Notes: generated by a model not told the origin, from the sequence alone. A DNA stretch of 64,000 nucleotides from SM1-73 sp964588305 (GCA_964588305.1 CAZPOP010000015.1:17211-81210); one strand, 5' to 3'; counted from the stretch's first letter, positions 7,781 to 16,004 are shown. Numbers and translations are program-made.

Positions 7781-8263
7781 TTAAAGCATATGTCCCACAA
7801 AGTAAATCATATGTAAGCTCACATTAGCATAAACGCCCGCTATCACATCATCCAGGGTCACTCCCCATCCGCCTTTCAGTTTTTCCGCCGCTCTTGCCGG
7901 AGGGGGCTTGACCACGTCAAAAAATCTGAAAAGCAAAAATGCAATCACGTACCATTTTATTTCTTTGGGCACAAACAGCAGAGAAATCACCATGCCAGTG
8001 ACCTCGTCCAGTACAATCTGCCTTCCATCCTTGCCGAAAGTCTCCTCTCCCTGGGTCGCCGACCAGACGCTTATGAAAAACAGACCAATGCTGATAGCTA
8101 ACAATATATGAAAAAAAGAAGGAATAAAAAACCAAATTATCAATAATGTGATCAAACTGCCGAAAGTCCCCGGCGCCACGGGAAAATATCCGGCATAGAA
8201 GAAAGTACAAATCAGCTTGGCAAAAAGTGTCTTTTTCAAAGTGATCTTTCCGGGGTCTTGCAT
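7781..8263 (-). CDS. pgpA: Phosphatidylglycerophosphatase A
   Basis: An integral membrane phosphatase converting phosphatidylglycerophosphate to phosphatidylglycerol, the step after PgsA. It has 160 residues with several membrane helices. Family motifs are GYFPVAPGTFGSL near residues 25-37, IVLDEVTGM near 83-91, FRFFDVVKPPPARAAEKLKG near 111-130 and GVTLDDVIAGVYAN near 133-146; the conserved acidic residues D and E in DEVTG and DD in LDDVIAG are retained. The start is ATG at 8261-8263, with TTAGGAAA upstream. It directly follows pgsA (63-base spacer), so the two consecutive PG-synthesis steps are encoded together. Confidence 0.93.
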   Translation of the reverse strand: MQDPGKITLKKTLFAKLICTFFYAGYFPVAPGTFGSLITLLIIWFFIPSFFHILLAISIGLFFISVWSATQGEETFGKDGRQIVLDEVTGMVISLLFVPKEIKWYVIAFLLFRFFDVVKPPPARAAEKLKGGWGVTLDDVIAGVYANVSLHMIYFVGHML

Positions 8264-8326
8264 TTTCGGGATTTCCTAAGCATCTGACGTTGGCAACGGA
8301 CGATTCGTCAGTCACCGACAAGTGGA

Positions 8327-8914
8327 TTATTTTAAGACTCCTTTCAGCAAAAAGGCATTTTTGACCACATAGTCCAAACCGGTGCCGACCGTTAAAAGCA
8401 TGGTGATAAAGACCATCCCATCGAAAACTCTGTAAGTGGAATCACTGGTGAGAAAAGCCCAGTTGTAGCCCAATGGCAAAAAGGTGGTTTTGAGGTTGAT
8501 GTAAAGCAATATTATAACGATCACGATCATCTGACAGGCCGTTTTCCACTTAGCCAGAACCGAGGGCAGAATCACTACGCCTTTGTAGCCGGCTACGCTT
8601 CTTAAGCCGGTGACTAAGAATTCCCGGACGATTATTATCAAAATCATCCAGGCCTGAACATAGCCTAAAGCCACAAAGGAGATAAAGGCTGTGGAGGTTA
8701 GAATCTTGTCCGCCAGAGGGTCCATGAACTTGCCGAAACCGGTGATCACCCCGGTCTTTCTGGCTAGATATCCGTCGTACATGTCGGTTAGTGCCGCCAC
8801 AATAAAGATGAGTGTGGAAAAATAGCGAGAGTAGACGTTGTCGATCAGAAAGAAGATGATGAATACGGGGGCTAATATTATCCGGGTTATGGTTAACTTA
8901 TTTGGCAGGTTCAT
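8327..8914 (-). CDS. pgsA: CDP-diacylglycerol--glycerol-3-phosphate 3-phosphatidyltransferase
   Basis: A membrane CDP-alcohol phosphatidyltransferase making phosphatidylglycerophosphate from CDP-diacylglycerol and glycerol-3-phosphate. The full catalytic signature is present with exact spacing: D44-x2-D47-G48-x2-A51-R52-x8-G61-x3-D65-x3-D69 (from DMYDGYLARKT through FMDPLAD). N-terminal NLPNKLTITRIILAP is typical of PgsA; there are about six hydrophobic segments in 195 residues. Substrate preference among CDP-alcohol transferases cannot be proved by eye, but the pgpA neighbour supports PgsA. It is the first gene of the left minus-strand cluster. Confidence 0.9.
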   Translation of the reverse strand: MNLPNKLTITRIILAPVFIIFFLIDNVYSRYFSTLIFIVAALTDMYDGYLARKTGVITGFGKFMDPLADKILTSTAFISFVALGYVQAWMILIIIVREFLVTGLRSVAGYKGVVILPSVLAKWKTACQMIVIVIILLYINLKTTFLPLGYNWAFLTSDSTYRVFDGMVFITMLLTVGTGLDYVVKNAFLLKGVLK

Positions 8915-9305
8915 GTTCTTACGTGTGGTGAGCTTTTGGAACTGTTTTGTTCGTTTCCTTTGGTCGTCGCTTTAAGGTCTTTTTATAGTCAATTCCTTGT
9001 AATAGGGTTAGGCTACCCTGGCATAGCTCTATGCACCGCCTGCGTGCTTTCTAAATTTTGGGAAATTTAACAGAAAATGAAAGGAGAGTCAACAGATAAA
9101 TGATTCACTCTGTGGATGCCTAAGGGACCAACACTTCGAGGACTTGCGAACAAAGCAGGTGGGCATTTCCCAATGTCAATGCACAGAGAAAGTCGCAGGA
9201 AGGAGATTTTTCCCACGTGCCCCAAATAGCGCTTGACAAGCGGGTGGAGTGGGCTATACTTGGGCTTAAACAAAGAGTGAACGCCAAAAACAGGGAGGAG
9301 AGGTC
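8915..9305. other. Divergent intergenic region between pgsA and the FAD oxidoreductase
   Basis: 391 bases between divergent genes. The right end holds a clear plus-strand promoter (9233-9260). Small open frames here show no recognisable protein. The minus-strand promoter for pgsA is not obvious. Confidence 0.5.
9233..9260 (+). promoter_or_regulatory. Sigma-70-type promoter
   Basis: TTGACA (9233-9238), a 16-base spacer, then TATACT (9255-9260), close to consensus, 45 bases before the start codon of the FAD oxidoreductase. GGGAGGAGAGG follows as ribosome binding site at 9292-9302. Confidence 0.7.
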
Positions 9306-10940
9306 ATGGCAAGCAAGGATATGGAAAGAAGGGATTTTATAAAATCGCTGCTCGCCGGCGCGTCCGTATTAGCTCTCGACTGGAGTTTATTCCCAACAGG
9401 CGCGAGCGGCCAAATGGGTGAGAATGAATTCGATGTGGTGATCATCGGCTCGGGCCTGGGGGGATTGGGCATTGCCGCGGCTTTCGCCCGGCAGGGATTT
9501 AGACCGCTGGTGCTGGAAAAACATTTCGTTCCGGGTGGATACGCTACCACCTTCAAGCGCCCTGGCGGTTTTGTGTTCGACGTCTCTCTGCACTCCACGG
9601 GGGCAGGAGAAAGGGAAGGAGTACTAAATCTGATACCTGGCTTCCCGGAGATCAAAGACGTGGAGTTCGTGCCGCATCCCCATCTTTACCGGGCAATCTT
9701 TCCCGAACATGACATTCGTGTATCCCAGAAAGACCTGCCAGGTTACGTCGAGATGCTAACCCAACTGTTTCCGGATGAACAGGAAGGAATAAAAGGGCTC
9801 TTTGATGCCATGAAGGGGGTAACCAATGACATCGGCAAGCTCTCGGCGGCCAAAGGCCAGGTCGATATGAGCCTCTTTCCGGTCGATTTCCCTTATCTGT
9901 TCAAAAGCTCTGGCCAAACCTGGGGCCAAATGATGGATAACTGGATCAAGGACCCCAAGCTGAAAGCTATCGTCTCCGTGCTCTGGGGATACTACGGACT
10001 GCCGCCATCCAAACTCGCCAGCCTGTATTATGCTCTTCCTACCGTAGGTTTTCTGGAGGACGGCGCTTATTATGCCGTGGGCAAATCGCAGAAGATCAGC
10101 AGCGCTTTCGTGAGGTTCATCGAGGCCAATGGCGGCAAGGTGATGCTCAATACCAAGGTGGAAGAAATACTTCTCAAGGATCACGCTGCCTATGGAGTGA
10201 GAACCGCTGACGGAAAGGAATATAACGGAAGGGTTGTGATCTCCAATGCCAACGCCTACGACACCTTCCATACGTTGATGAAAGAGGGCGAATATCTCAA
10301 GGAGTATCTGGCCCGAATGGATCAAATGACCGTCAGTCTGTCCAGTTTCCAGATATTTCTGGGACTGAAGAACGATCTGGTGGGAGACGTGGGGATTGGA
10401 GATACCGAAATCTTCTATCAGACCGCCTACGACCCGGAAGCCGAATTCAAGGCGGCTGTCAACTCCGACATGGAAAACGGCGGCTACGGTCTTACGCTAT
10501 ATGACAACCTGTACAAGGGCTACTCCCCGGAAGGAAAGAACATCATCAATATTATCGTGCTTCAGGGATATGATTTCTGGAAGAAATACGAGGCCGACTA
10601 CTTCAAGGGAGAGAAGGATGCCTACAACAAAGAGAAGGAACGGATGGCGGACATTCTGATCGACCAGGCAGAAAAGACGCTGCTGCCCGGACTTCGGAAG
10701 GCAATAGAGGTCAAAGAGATTGGCACGCCCTTGACCAACGTTCGCTACACCGGCAATTATCGCGGTGGAATCTATGGGTGGGACCAGACCCTGGACAACT
10801 CCGGCCAGAGCCGGCTGCCTCATTCCACACCCATAGAAAATCTGTATCTTTCCGGGGCCTGGACCAAGCCCGGTGGCGGCTATGGCGGTGTTCTCTGGAG
10901 CGCGCTGGAATGCTTCGGCGAGATCATGCAGAAGTGGTAA
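9306..10940 (+). CDS. Tat-exported phytoene desaturase/carotenoid isomerase-like FAD oxidoreductase
   Basis: 544 residues. The N-terminus has a twin-arginine signal: ERRDFIK (R8 and R9), then the hydrophobic stretch SLLAGASVLALDWSLFPTG, so the folded flavoprotein should be exported. The dinucleotide-binding motif VVIIGSGLGGLGIAAAF lies at 44-60, followed by EKHFVPGGYATTF and DVSLHSTGAG, as in the phytoene desaturase / CrtISO / retinol saturase superfamily. The C-terminal FAD-contact motif NLYLSGAWTKPGGGYGGVL is present. The family desaturates, saturates or isomerises polyenes; the substrate here is unknown. It is monocistronic, with its own promoter, and convergent with the NACHT gene. A geranylgeranyl reductase is less likely, because the C-terminal motif is of the CrtI type. 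Confidence 0.85.
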   Translation: MASKDMERRDFIKSLLAGASVLALDWSLFPTGASGQMGENEFDVVIIGSGLGGLGIAAAFARQGFRPLVLEKHFVPGGYATTFKRPGGFVFDVSLHSTGAGEREGVLNLIPGFPEIKDVEFVPHPHLYRAIFPEHDIRVSQKDLPGYVEMLTQLFPDEQEGIKGLFDAMKGVTNDIGKLSAAKGQVDMSLFPVDFPYLFKSSGQTWGQMMDNWIKDPKLKAIVSVLWGYYGLPPSKLASLYYALPTVGFLEDGAYYAVGKSQKISSAFVRFIEANGGKVMLNTKVEEILLKDHAAYGVRTADGKEYNGRVVISNANAYDTFHTLMKEGEYLKEYLARMDQMTVSLSSFQIFLGLKNDLVGDVGIGDTEIFYQTAYDPEAEFKAAVNSDMENGGYGLTLYDNLYKGYSPEGKNIINIIVLQGYDFWKKYEADYFKGEKDAYNKEKERMADILIDQAEKTLLPGLRKAIEVKEIGTPLTNVRYTGNYRGGIYGWDQTLDNSGQSRLPHSTPIENLYLSGAWTKPGGGYGGVLWSALECFGEIMQKW

Positions 10941-11146
10941 GCCTTAAAAATGTTAGGATCATACCCAACCGGACGATTTTGAAACTTGTTTGAAAGAAAA
11001 ACGTCCGGCGACATATGCTGGAGGGTTTTGTTAGCCATCTTTACATGGTTCAGGAATAGAAATTTCGAGGATTTGTGAAGAGAGTACGCAGCCATCTCCA
11101 AATGTCGACGCGTCGAGAACGCTTCGCGAATTGGGGTATGATGAAG

Positions 11147-11174
11147 CCAGCACCTAACTTAAGTTAGGTGCTGG
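11147..11174. repeat. Perfect 28-bp palindrome
   Basis: CCAGCACCTAACTT followed exactly by its reverse complement AAGTTAGGTGCTGG. A third half copy, AAGTTAGGTGGCG, follows at 11181-11193. It has no loop and no T-run, so it is either a protein-binding palindrome or a cruciform; a two-way terminator is possible from its position. Confidence 0.8.
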
Positions 11175-11202
11175 TGTCTCAAGTTAGGTGGCGGGGCTTT
11201 TG

Positions 11203-11223
11203 GGGCGGGATGAATTCCCGCCC
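11203..11223. repeat. Intergenic hairpin with TGAAT loop
   Basis: GGGCGGGA, TGAAT loop, TCCCGCCC: a perfect 8-bp stem. The ATGAAT-like centre matches the hairpins at 418-433 and 515-530 although the arms differ. Confidence 0.65.
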
Positions 11224-11244
11224 TATGCGCCCATGGAGAAAAGG

Positions 11245-11270
11245 ATTGCTGCGCCCTGCGGGCTCGCAAT
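11245..11270. repeat. REP-like inverted repeat
   Basis: ATTGC-TG-CGCCC-TGC-GGG-C-TCGCAAT. On the other strand it reads CATTGCGAGCCCGCAGGGCGCAGCAAT, here quoted in parts CATTGCGAGCC and GCAGGGCGCAGCAAT. This wording (TCATTGCGAG...AGCAATCC) is a very common intergenic repeat in many bacterial genomes. A related CATTGCGAG fragment lies at 4295-4303, over the recX start. Confidence 0.6.
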
Positions 11271-11301
11271 GACGATGCAAGAGCACTGGGCGCGGCTGCA
11301 T

Positions 11302-14300
11302 TTAATTCTTGCTTTGCTTGAGAGGAATTCTCTTCCTGGTTTGCCTGCAGATTTTTTCGAGAGCGCCGAGTGCTGCGTCTTTCACTTCTCGTCCGAGCCA
11401 GTCACCTTCGTCGGACAAAGCCCTTCTCAGCGGTTCAATTGCTCTTTCGCTTCCTATCCTTCCAAGCGCTTCTGCTGCACTCCCTCGAACATAACTGTCT
11501 TTATCCCTAGTGAGAGTTTCAGTCAGCAGACCGACGGCCTTCTCGCTTCCTATACTTCCCAGCGCAGATGCTGCGCTCCTTCGAACATCACTCTCTTCAT
11601 CCGTAGTGAGGGCTTGAATTAGCGCACCAGTGGCCTTGTCACTTCCTATCCTTCCAAGCGCTTCTGCTGCGCTCCTTCGAAAATCACTCTCTTCATCCGT
11701 AGTGAGGGCTTTAATTAGCGCACCGGCGGCCTTCTCGCTTCCTATCCTTCCAAGCGCNNNNNNNNNNNNNNNNNNNNNNNNNNNNNNNNNNNNNNNNNNN
11801 NNNNNNNNNNNNNNNNNNNNNNNNNNNNNNNNNNNNNNNNNNNNNNNNNNNNNNNNNAGGGCTTTAATTAGCGCACCGGCGGCCTTCTCGCTTCCTATCC
11901 TTCCAAGCGCTTCTGCTGCGCTCCTTCGAACAGAATTCTCTTTATCCGCAGTGAGGGCTTCAATTAGCGGACCGGTGGCCTTCTCGCTTCTTATACTTCC
12001 AAGCCCTTCTGCTGCGCTCGTTCGAAGATCACTCTCTTTAGCCGTACTGAGGGTTCTAACCAGCGGACCGGTGGCCTTCTCGCTTCCTATCCTTCCAAGC
12101 GCTTCTGCTGCGCTCCATCGAACTAGACCATCTTTGTCCGCGGTGAGGGTTTCAATTAGCGGACCGGCGGCCTTGTTGCTTCCTATCCTTCCAAGCGCAG
12201 ATGCTGCGCTGAATCGAACGGAACCCTCTTTATCCGCAGTCAGGGTTTTAATTAGCGGACCCACGGCCTTCTCGCTTCCTATACTTCCAAGCACCTCTGC
12301 TGCCATCCATCGAACATCACCGTCTTTATCCCCAGTGAGGGCTTCAATCAGCGGGCCGATGGCCTTCTCGCTTCCCATACTTTCAAGCGCAAATGCTGCG
12401 TTGAATCGAACGGAACCCTCTTTATCCGTAGTGAGGGCTTTGATTAGCGCACCCGCGGCCTTCTCGCCTCCTATACTTCCAAGCGTTTCTGCTGCGCGCG
12501 CTCGAACAGAACTCTCTTTAGCCGTTAAATCGTTAATCAGTGAATCTATAATGCTGTCCGGCTTGATGCGGGAAAGAACCCCCATTACTTTATCTGGAAG
12601 AGACTTAAAGTCTGAGGTCTGGTAGAGCTGCCACAGTTTGTTGAGGATCTCGTCTCTCAAGGATGGTTCGGTGAATTCGGCATCTGCTACGCATTTCCCG
12701 AACAGCATGAGGTTACTATAGAATATGTCCTCAGGGACTTCTTTTTCAATTCTCTTGATAAGAGCGGAAGCATCCCTGCTTATCCCTGCATAAAGAAGGA
12801 TAGGCTCTTCCCACCAGGGTTCGAGCAAATGCTTGGTAACGATAGATAACCCGTCTGGTCTTTCTTTCAACTCCGAAGCAGTGAAATATTCCTGGAAAGA
12901 CAAATGGAGAAAGTCATAGCTGTCCATGGATATCTGCCTGAGAAGATAACTTCTTTGCCATATCTCATCGAGGAATGCTTTAGCCTCATCTTTCTTCAAC
13001 TGGATTTGAGGGAAGTATTTGAGCATTTCTGTGGTTACTTCTTTTTCGCTCATGATTCTCTTGTTATTGCAGTGCCCATAGAACGCCAATTTCCTCAGGA
13101 TGAACTCCTTCTTCTCAGGCGGATACTTATTGACAATTCTTCTTTGCTTGTCCCATCGGCTTAACAGTACTTCGACGCATCTATTGTACAGGTCTGCCCG
13201 TTTCTGCGGTAGCTGCCTGTCTTCCTCATAGATAACCGCAGTGATTGCCACCATCAGTGGGTTTCTGGCGAGTGCCTTCATTTGTTCGTTTTCGAAAATG
13301 GCAGCAGACATCGAGCTTGCTTTGTCCGGCTCCGTTCTCCCGAACCAGTTTTCTATAAACTTCTTGATCTGCTCGTCGTCGAATTCCATCAACTCCAACT
13401 TGGTAAAGCCTTTCAGTTCGTCATGATAACCTGCAATTCTTGATGTGACCACAACCTGGCTTTTGGGATATTTCTCCACGAATTTCTGGATTTCGCCTGT
13501 GACCTTCTCCTGGCTCTGTTTCGTTGCCAACTCGTCGAAACCGTCCAGTAGGAGCCTGCATTTACTCTCTTCCAAATCTTTCTCAATGAAGTCTTTGGCT
13601 TCGGGGAATTCGTACTTGTCAAAAACCACATCGAGATAGTCTCTGAGGCTTTTCCGACTTTCCAGCAATTCCCACAGCGTAATGGGAATCGGGACGCAAG
13701 TTCTTTCCTGCTTTTCAAGATTCTCCTGGCAAGCTTTGAGGGCAAAGTGCTTCAGCAGAGTGCTCTTACCGGAACCCGGAACGCCCACGATTACCAACTT
13801 ATCGTGGTCCTTGACCGCCCTGTCGGCATCAAGAATCTTCTCTCTTTCTACCGGTTTTTCTCGTTCTCTTTTCTTCAGTTCTTCTTCTTTCTTGGTTAGC
13901 TTTTCTTCATATATCCTTTCTTCCCTTTCCCTTGGAATCTCAAGCGGTTTGGTCTTTTCGCTAACCCTAAGCGAAACGTAAATCCTTTCCAGTGGTATAG
14001 GGTCTTTCTGCCCGATTGCAGTGACATCTTTGAGCGTTTCGAAGTCGGTTTTCATGGCGTGAAAGTATTTACTGAAGTAATCGTATTCGTCCCAAAAGGC
14101 AGACGGCATATACTTGTCCAAAAGTCCGACAAGTCCTCGTCCCCCAATGAACGAAACGGGTTTATCTGTGTGAACAGCATTGAGTGATGCCGATATATTG
14201 TCCCTTGCGTTTTGTTTAATCTCTCCCGACGATAGTACCTTGAATTCGTCTATTGGCTTCTCTTTGTTGTTGTCTGACAAATCTTGGAACGGCTTTCCTA

Positions 14301-14559
14301 AACCTCTCGCCACTTGGCAGAACAGCTTGTCCGCGATTTCTGTGTCGATGTCACCACTCTTAACCTGCACTCCTACATATCTTTGCGTAAGAAACTTGGT
14401 GTCTTCGCAGTAGATGATATCCTTGCCGTATTCCAGGACGCCGTGATTATATATAACGTTCCTAAAATCCATACTCTCAAAGAGCGGAATTAGAAACTCC
14501 TTTGTGAGCCGCTTCTCATCCAATTTCTGCAACATCTTCAGTTTCTCTTTCTTATCCAT
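11302..14559 (-). CDS. Nuclease-like, NACHT NTPase and HEAT-repeat protein (probable STAND-type anti-phage sensor)
   Basis: About 1085 residues. The N-terminal region (1-150) looks like a Mrr/PD-(D/E)xK nuclease: KDII with D47, then VGVQVK with Q65 and K67. A charged coiled-coil linker (about 205-245) follows. The NACHT NTPase has Walker A GVPGSGKST (259-267), Walker B LLLDGFDEL (336-344), VVVTSR (369-374), NPLMVAITAVI (about 433-443) and the winged-helix signature HLSFQEYFTASE. The C-terminus is at least eleven 32-residue HEAT repeats of the form SVRxxAAxALGRIGSEKAxGPLIxAL. NACHT proteins with effector nucleases and repeat sensors act as bacterial innate immune proteins; that role here is inference. 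The start is ATG at 14557-14559, with GGAGGTTGAGG upstream; an earlier in-frame start lacks such a site. A 100-base N gap interrupts the repeats. It is a lone gene, with no other defence gene beside it. Confidence 0.85.
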   Translation of the reverse strand: MDKKEKLKMLQKLDEKRLTKEFLIPLFESMDFRNVIYNHGVLEYGKDIIYCEDTKFLTQRYVGVQVKSGDIDTEIADKLFCQVARGLGKPFQDLSDNNKEKPIDEFKVLSSGEIKQNARDNISASLNAVHTDKPVSFIGGRGLVGLLDKYMPSAFWDEYDYFSKYFHAMKTDFETLKDVTAIGQKDPIPLERIYVSLRVSEKTKPLEIPREREERIYEEKLTKKEEELKKREREKPVEREKILDADRAVKDHDKLVIVGVPGSGKSTLLKHFALKACQENLEKQERTCVPIPITLWELLESRKSLRDYLDVVFDKYEFPEAKDFIEKDLEESKCRLLLDGFDELATKQSQEKVTGEIQKFVEKYPKSQVVVTSRIAGYHDELKGFTKLELMEFDDEQIKKFIENWFGRTEPDKASSMSAAIFENEQMKALARNPLMVAITAVIYEEDRQLPQKRADLYNRCVEVLLSRWDKQRRIVNKYPPEKKEFILRKLAFYGHCNNKRIMSEKEVTTEMLKYFPQIQLKKDEAKAFLDEIWQRSYLLRQISMDSYDFLHLSFQEYFTASELKERPDGLSIVTKHLLEPWWEEPILLYAGISRDASALIKRIEKEVPEDIFYSNLMLFGKCVADAEFTEPSLRDEILNKLWQLYQTSDFKSLPDKVMGVLSRIKPDSIIDSLINDLTAKESSVRARAAETLGSIGGEKAAGALIKALTTDKEGSVRFNAAFALESMGSEKAIGPLIEALTGDKDGDVRWMAAEVLGSIGSEKAVGPLIKTLTADKEGSVRFSAASALGRIGSNKAAGPLIETLTADKDGLVRWSAAEALGRIGSEKATGPLVRTLSTAKESDLRTSAAEGLGSIRSEKATGPLIEALTADKENSVRRSAAEALGRIGSEKAAGALIKAXXXXXXXXXXXXXXXXXXXXXXXXXXXXXXXXXXALGRIGSEKAAGALIKALTTDEESDFRRSAAEALGRIGSDKATGALIQALTTDEESDVRRSAASALGSIGSEKAVGLLTETLTRDKDSYVRGSAAEALGRIGSERAIEPLRRALSDEGDWLGREVKDAALGALEKICRQTRKRIPLKQSKN
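11409..12519 (-). repeat. Tandem 96-bp HEAT-coding repeats
   Basis: The 3' part of the NACHT gene is a tandem array with a 96-base period (GGCCTTCTCGCTTCC-type anchors at 11536, 11632, 11728, 11881 and onward). Units near the 3' end are nearly identical at DNA level, whereas those near the NACHT domain are more diverged, which points to recent local duplication. Confidence 0.85.
11758..11857. other. Assembly gap (100 N)
   Basis: Exactly 100 undetermined bases inside the HEAT repeat array. The anchors on either side are 153 bases apart, not a multiple of the 96-base unit, so the gap length is a placeholder: a correct length would be 43, 139, 235 bases and so on. The frame stays open across it by chance. 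Confidence 0.95.
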
Positions 14560-14591
14560 CCTCAACCTCCATTTTCTCAGCAGCTTCGCAG

Positions 14592-14639
14592 CTATCGCCA
14601 ATCCCTAAAAATATCAGTCTCATTATAGGCTGGCGATAG
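14592..14639. promoter_or_regulatory. Inverted repeat upstream of the NACHT gene
   Basis: CTATCGCCA (14592-14600) and TGGCGATAG (14631-14639) are perfect 9-base inverted repeats separated by 30 bases, 33 bases before the NACHT start codon. It could be an operator or a leader hairpin; nothing in the sequence decides which. Confidence 0.4.
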
Positions 14640-14769
14640 TGTTAGACATGTCGGCCCTCCCTGCTTTACCATGACTCATCATCGGTTCGCTTATGCCTTA
14701 GGTGCTTAATATATGCTCTTGGTCCCTAATTGGTCAAGGAATTTTCTTGAGAGCTCGGAAAAACAGCTT

Positions 14770-14817
14770 TGGCAGGGCTGGGAGTCCTTCGGGTAAAACC
14801 CTCGGGATAAACCCTGC
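14770..14817. repeat. Intergenic nested hairpin
   Basis: GGCAGGG (14770-14776) pairs with CCCTGCC (14811-14817), with inner GGGTAAAACCC at 14790-14800. It lies in the spacer between the ABC permease gene and the NACHT gene (14560-14903). The flanking CTACGGG resembles the GTAG-flanked hairpins elsewhere in the window. Confidence 0.55.
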
Positions 14818-14903
14818 CTACGGGAATCTGAGTCCTCGCTTTTTCGGAGGTGGAGCACCTTGCTCGACCGATCTGCTGCACTTTTTCAGAGATCTCTGGT
14901 TTG

Positions 14904-16001
14904 TCACTTTACTCTCTTTGAGAACCGCATCCAGGAAAAGGTGAAGATAGCGAGGCCGAAAATGATCATGGCTATTACTTCGGGGTAAAGAACGTCCAGG
15001 GAGGCGCCTTTCATCATTATGCCTCGCACGGTGGTCATAAAGTAACGCAGGGGGTTTAAGTAGGTTAGGTATTGAATGGATTTGGGCATGTTGGCAATGG
15101 GCGCAAAGAAACCGGAGGTCATTATGGCAAACATGGCAAAAAACCAGGTGAAAAACATAGCCTGCTGCTGGGTGGTGGAAATGGTGGAAATGAACATGCC
15201 GGTTCCCAGGGTGGTGAACAAATACAGAAAGGCCAAAGAATAAAGCAGCACCCACGAGCCGGCAAAGGGTATCTTGAACCACATAATTCCTACGAATAGG
15301 GCTAACGATATCTCCACAAAGCCGATCAGCGCAAATGGAATGGTCTTTCCCAAGATCAACGCCGGGGTCCGAATCGGCGTCACCATTAGCTGCTCTAACG
15401 TTCCAATCTCCCTCTCCCGCACAATTGCCATGGCGCTGAGCATGGCCGTAATCATGGTCAAAAGCAAGGCCACGATTCCCGGAACCATGTAATAAACCGA
15501 TTCCCCTTCGGGATTAAAAAGCTTCCTTTGCGTCAGCTTTATGGGTGGAGAAAAACCGGTCACTCTTTCGTTGAACTGCCGGGTCATGAGGCTGGCATAA
15601 CCCAGGGCGATGGAAGCTGAATTCGCATTGGTGCCGTCCACCATGAACCCAACGTCCACAGATTTGGATTGCTCCAGATCGTTTGAGAAACCATCGGGAA
15701 TTATCAACACGGCTTCATATTTGTTCTCCTTGAATCCTCGTTCGGCCTCAAGCAATGGAATGCTGGGAGCATCCGTGATGAAGTATTCGCCGGCAGAAAG
15801 GGAGCGAACGTATTCGCGGGACAGCTCGCTTCTGTCATGGTCATAGACTGCTGTGGATATCAGCTTAACGTCCGTGCTGGCAACATAGCCCAGAAGAATG
15901 AGCTGGAATATGGGCATGATGAATATCATCCGCAGCATGTTGCGGTCGCGGAAGACCTGCAGGAACTCCTTTTTCATCAAAGCCAGTATCGTGCGAACCA
16001 T
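14904..16001 (-). CDS. ABC-2 type transporter permease (YbhR-like)
   Basis: A 365-residue membrane subunit of an ABC exporter. It has one N-terminal helix (about 20-42), a large extracytoplasmic domain (about 45-175), then five or six helices. The family motif AIVREREIGTLEQLMVTPIRTP lies near residues 195-215 (first 20: AIVREREIGTLEQLMVTPIR), and GMFISTISTTQQQAMFFTWF near 260. This is the YbhR/YhhJ layout. It is the last gene of the operon, 3 bases after the other permease gene. Two paralogous permeases, two ATPases and a periplasmic adaptor together match E. coli YbhGFSR, a drug/cation efflux system; the substrate here is unknown. Confidence 0.88.
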   Translation of the reverse strand: MVRTILALMKKEFLQVFRDRNMLRMIFIMPIFQLILLGYVASTDVKLISTAVYDHDRSELSREYVRSLSAGEYFITDAPSIPLLEAERGFKENKYEAVLIIPDGFSNDLEQSKSVDVGFMVDGTNANSASIALGYASLMTRQFNERVTGFSPPIKLTQRKLFNPEGESVYYMVPGIVALLLTMITAMLSAMAIVREREIGTLEQLMVTPIRTPALILGKTIPFALIGFVEISLALFVGIMWFKIPFAGSWVLLYSLAFLYLFTTLGTGMFISTISTTQQQAMFFTWFFAMFAIMTSGFFAPIANMPKSIQYLTYLNPLRYFMTTVRGIMMKGASLDVLYPEVIAMIIFGLAIFTFSWMRFSKRVK

Positions 16002-16004
16002 GAC

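Larger units (their letters stand above)
10941..11301. other. Convergent intergenic region with palindromes
   Basis: 361 bases between the convergent FAD oxidoreductase and NACHT genes. It holds three separate inverted repeats (11147-11174, 11203-11223, 11245-11270) and no convincing gene. Confidence 0.6.

Noticed and set aside
9067..9273. A 68-codon minus-strand frame upstream of the FAD oxidoreductase
   Set aside because: It overlaps the promoter at 9233-9260, has no ribosome site and matches no family.
9306..10940. FAD oxidoreductase as geranylgeranyl reductase of archaeal lipid synthesis
   Set aside because: The C-terminal NLYLSGAWTKPGGGYGGV motif and overall layout fit the phytoene desaturase/CrtISO group, and the Tat signal argues against a cytoplasmic lipid reductase.
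11409..12519. Tandem repeats as a possible CRISPR array
   Set aside because: Units are contiguous 96-bp coding repeats without unique spacers and lie within an open frame.
11630..12625. A 331-codon plus-strand frame opposite the HEAT repeats
   Set aside because: It is the antisense of the 96-bp repeats. Because 96 is a multiple of 3, the opposite frame stays open in every unit. The sense strand gives clear HEAT repeats.
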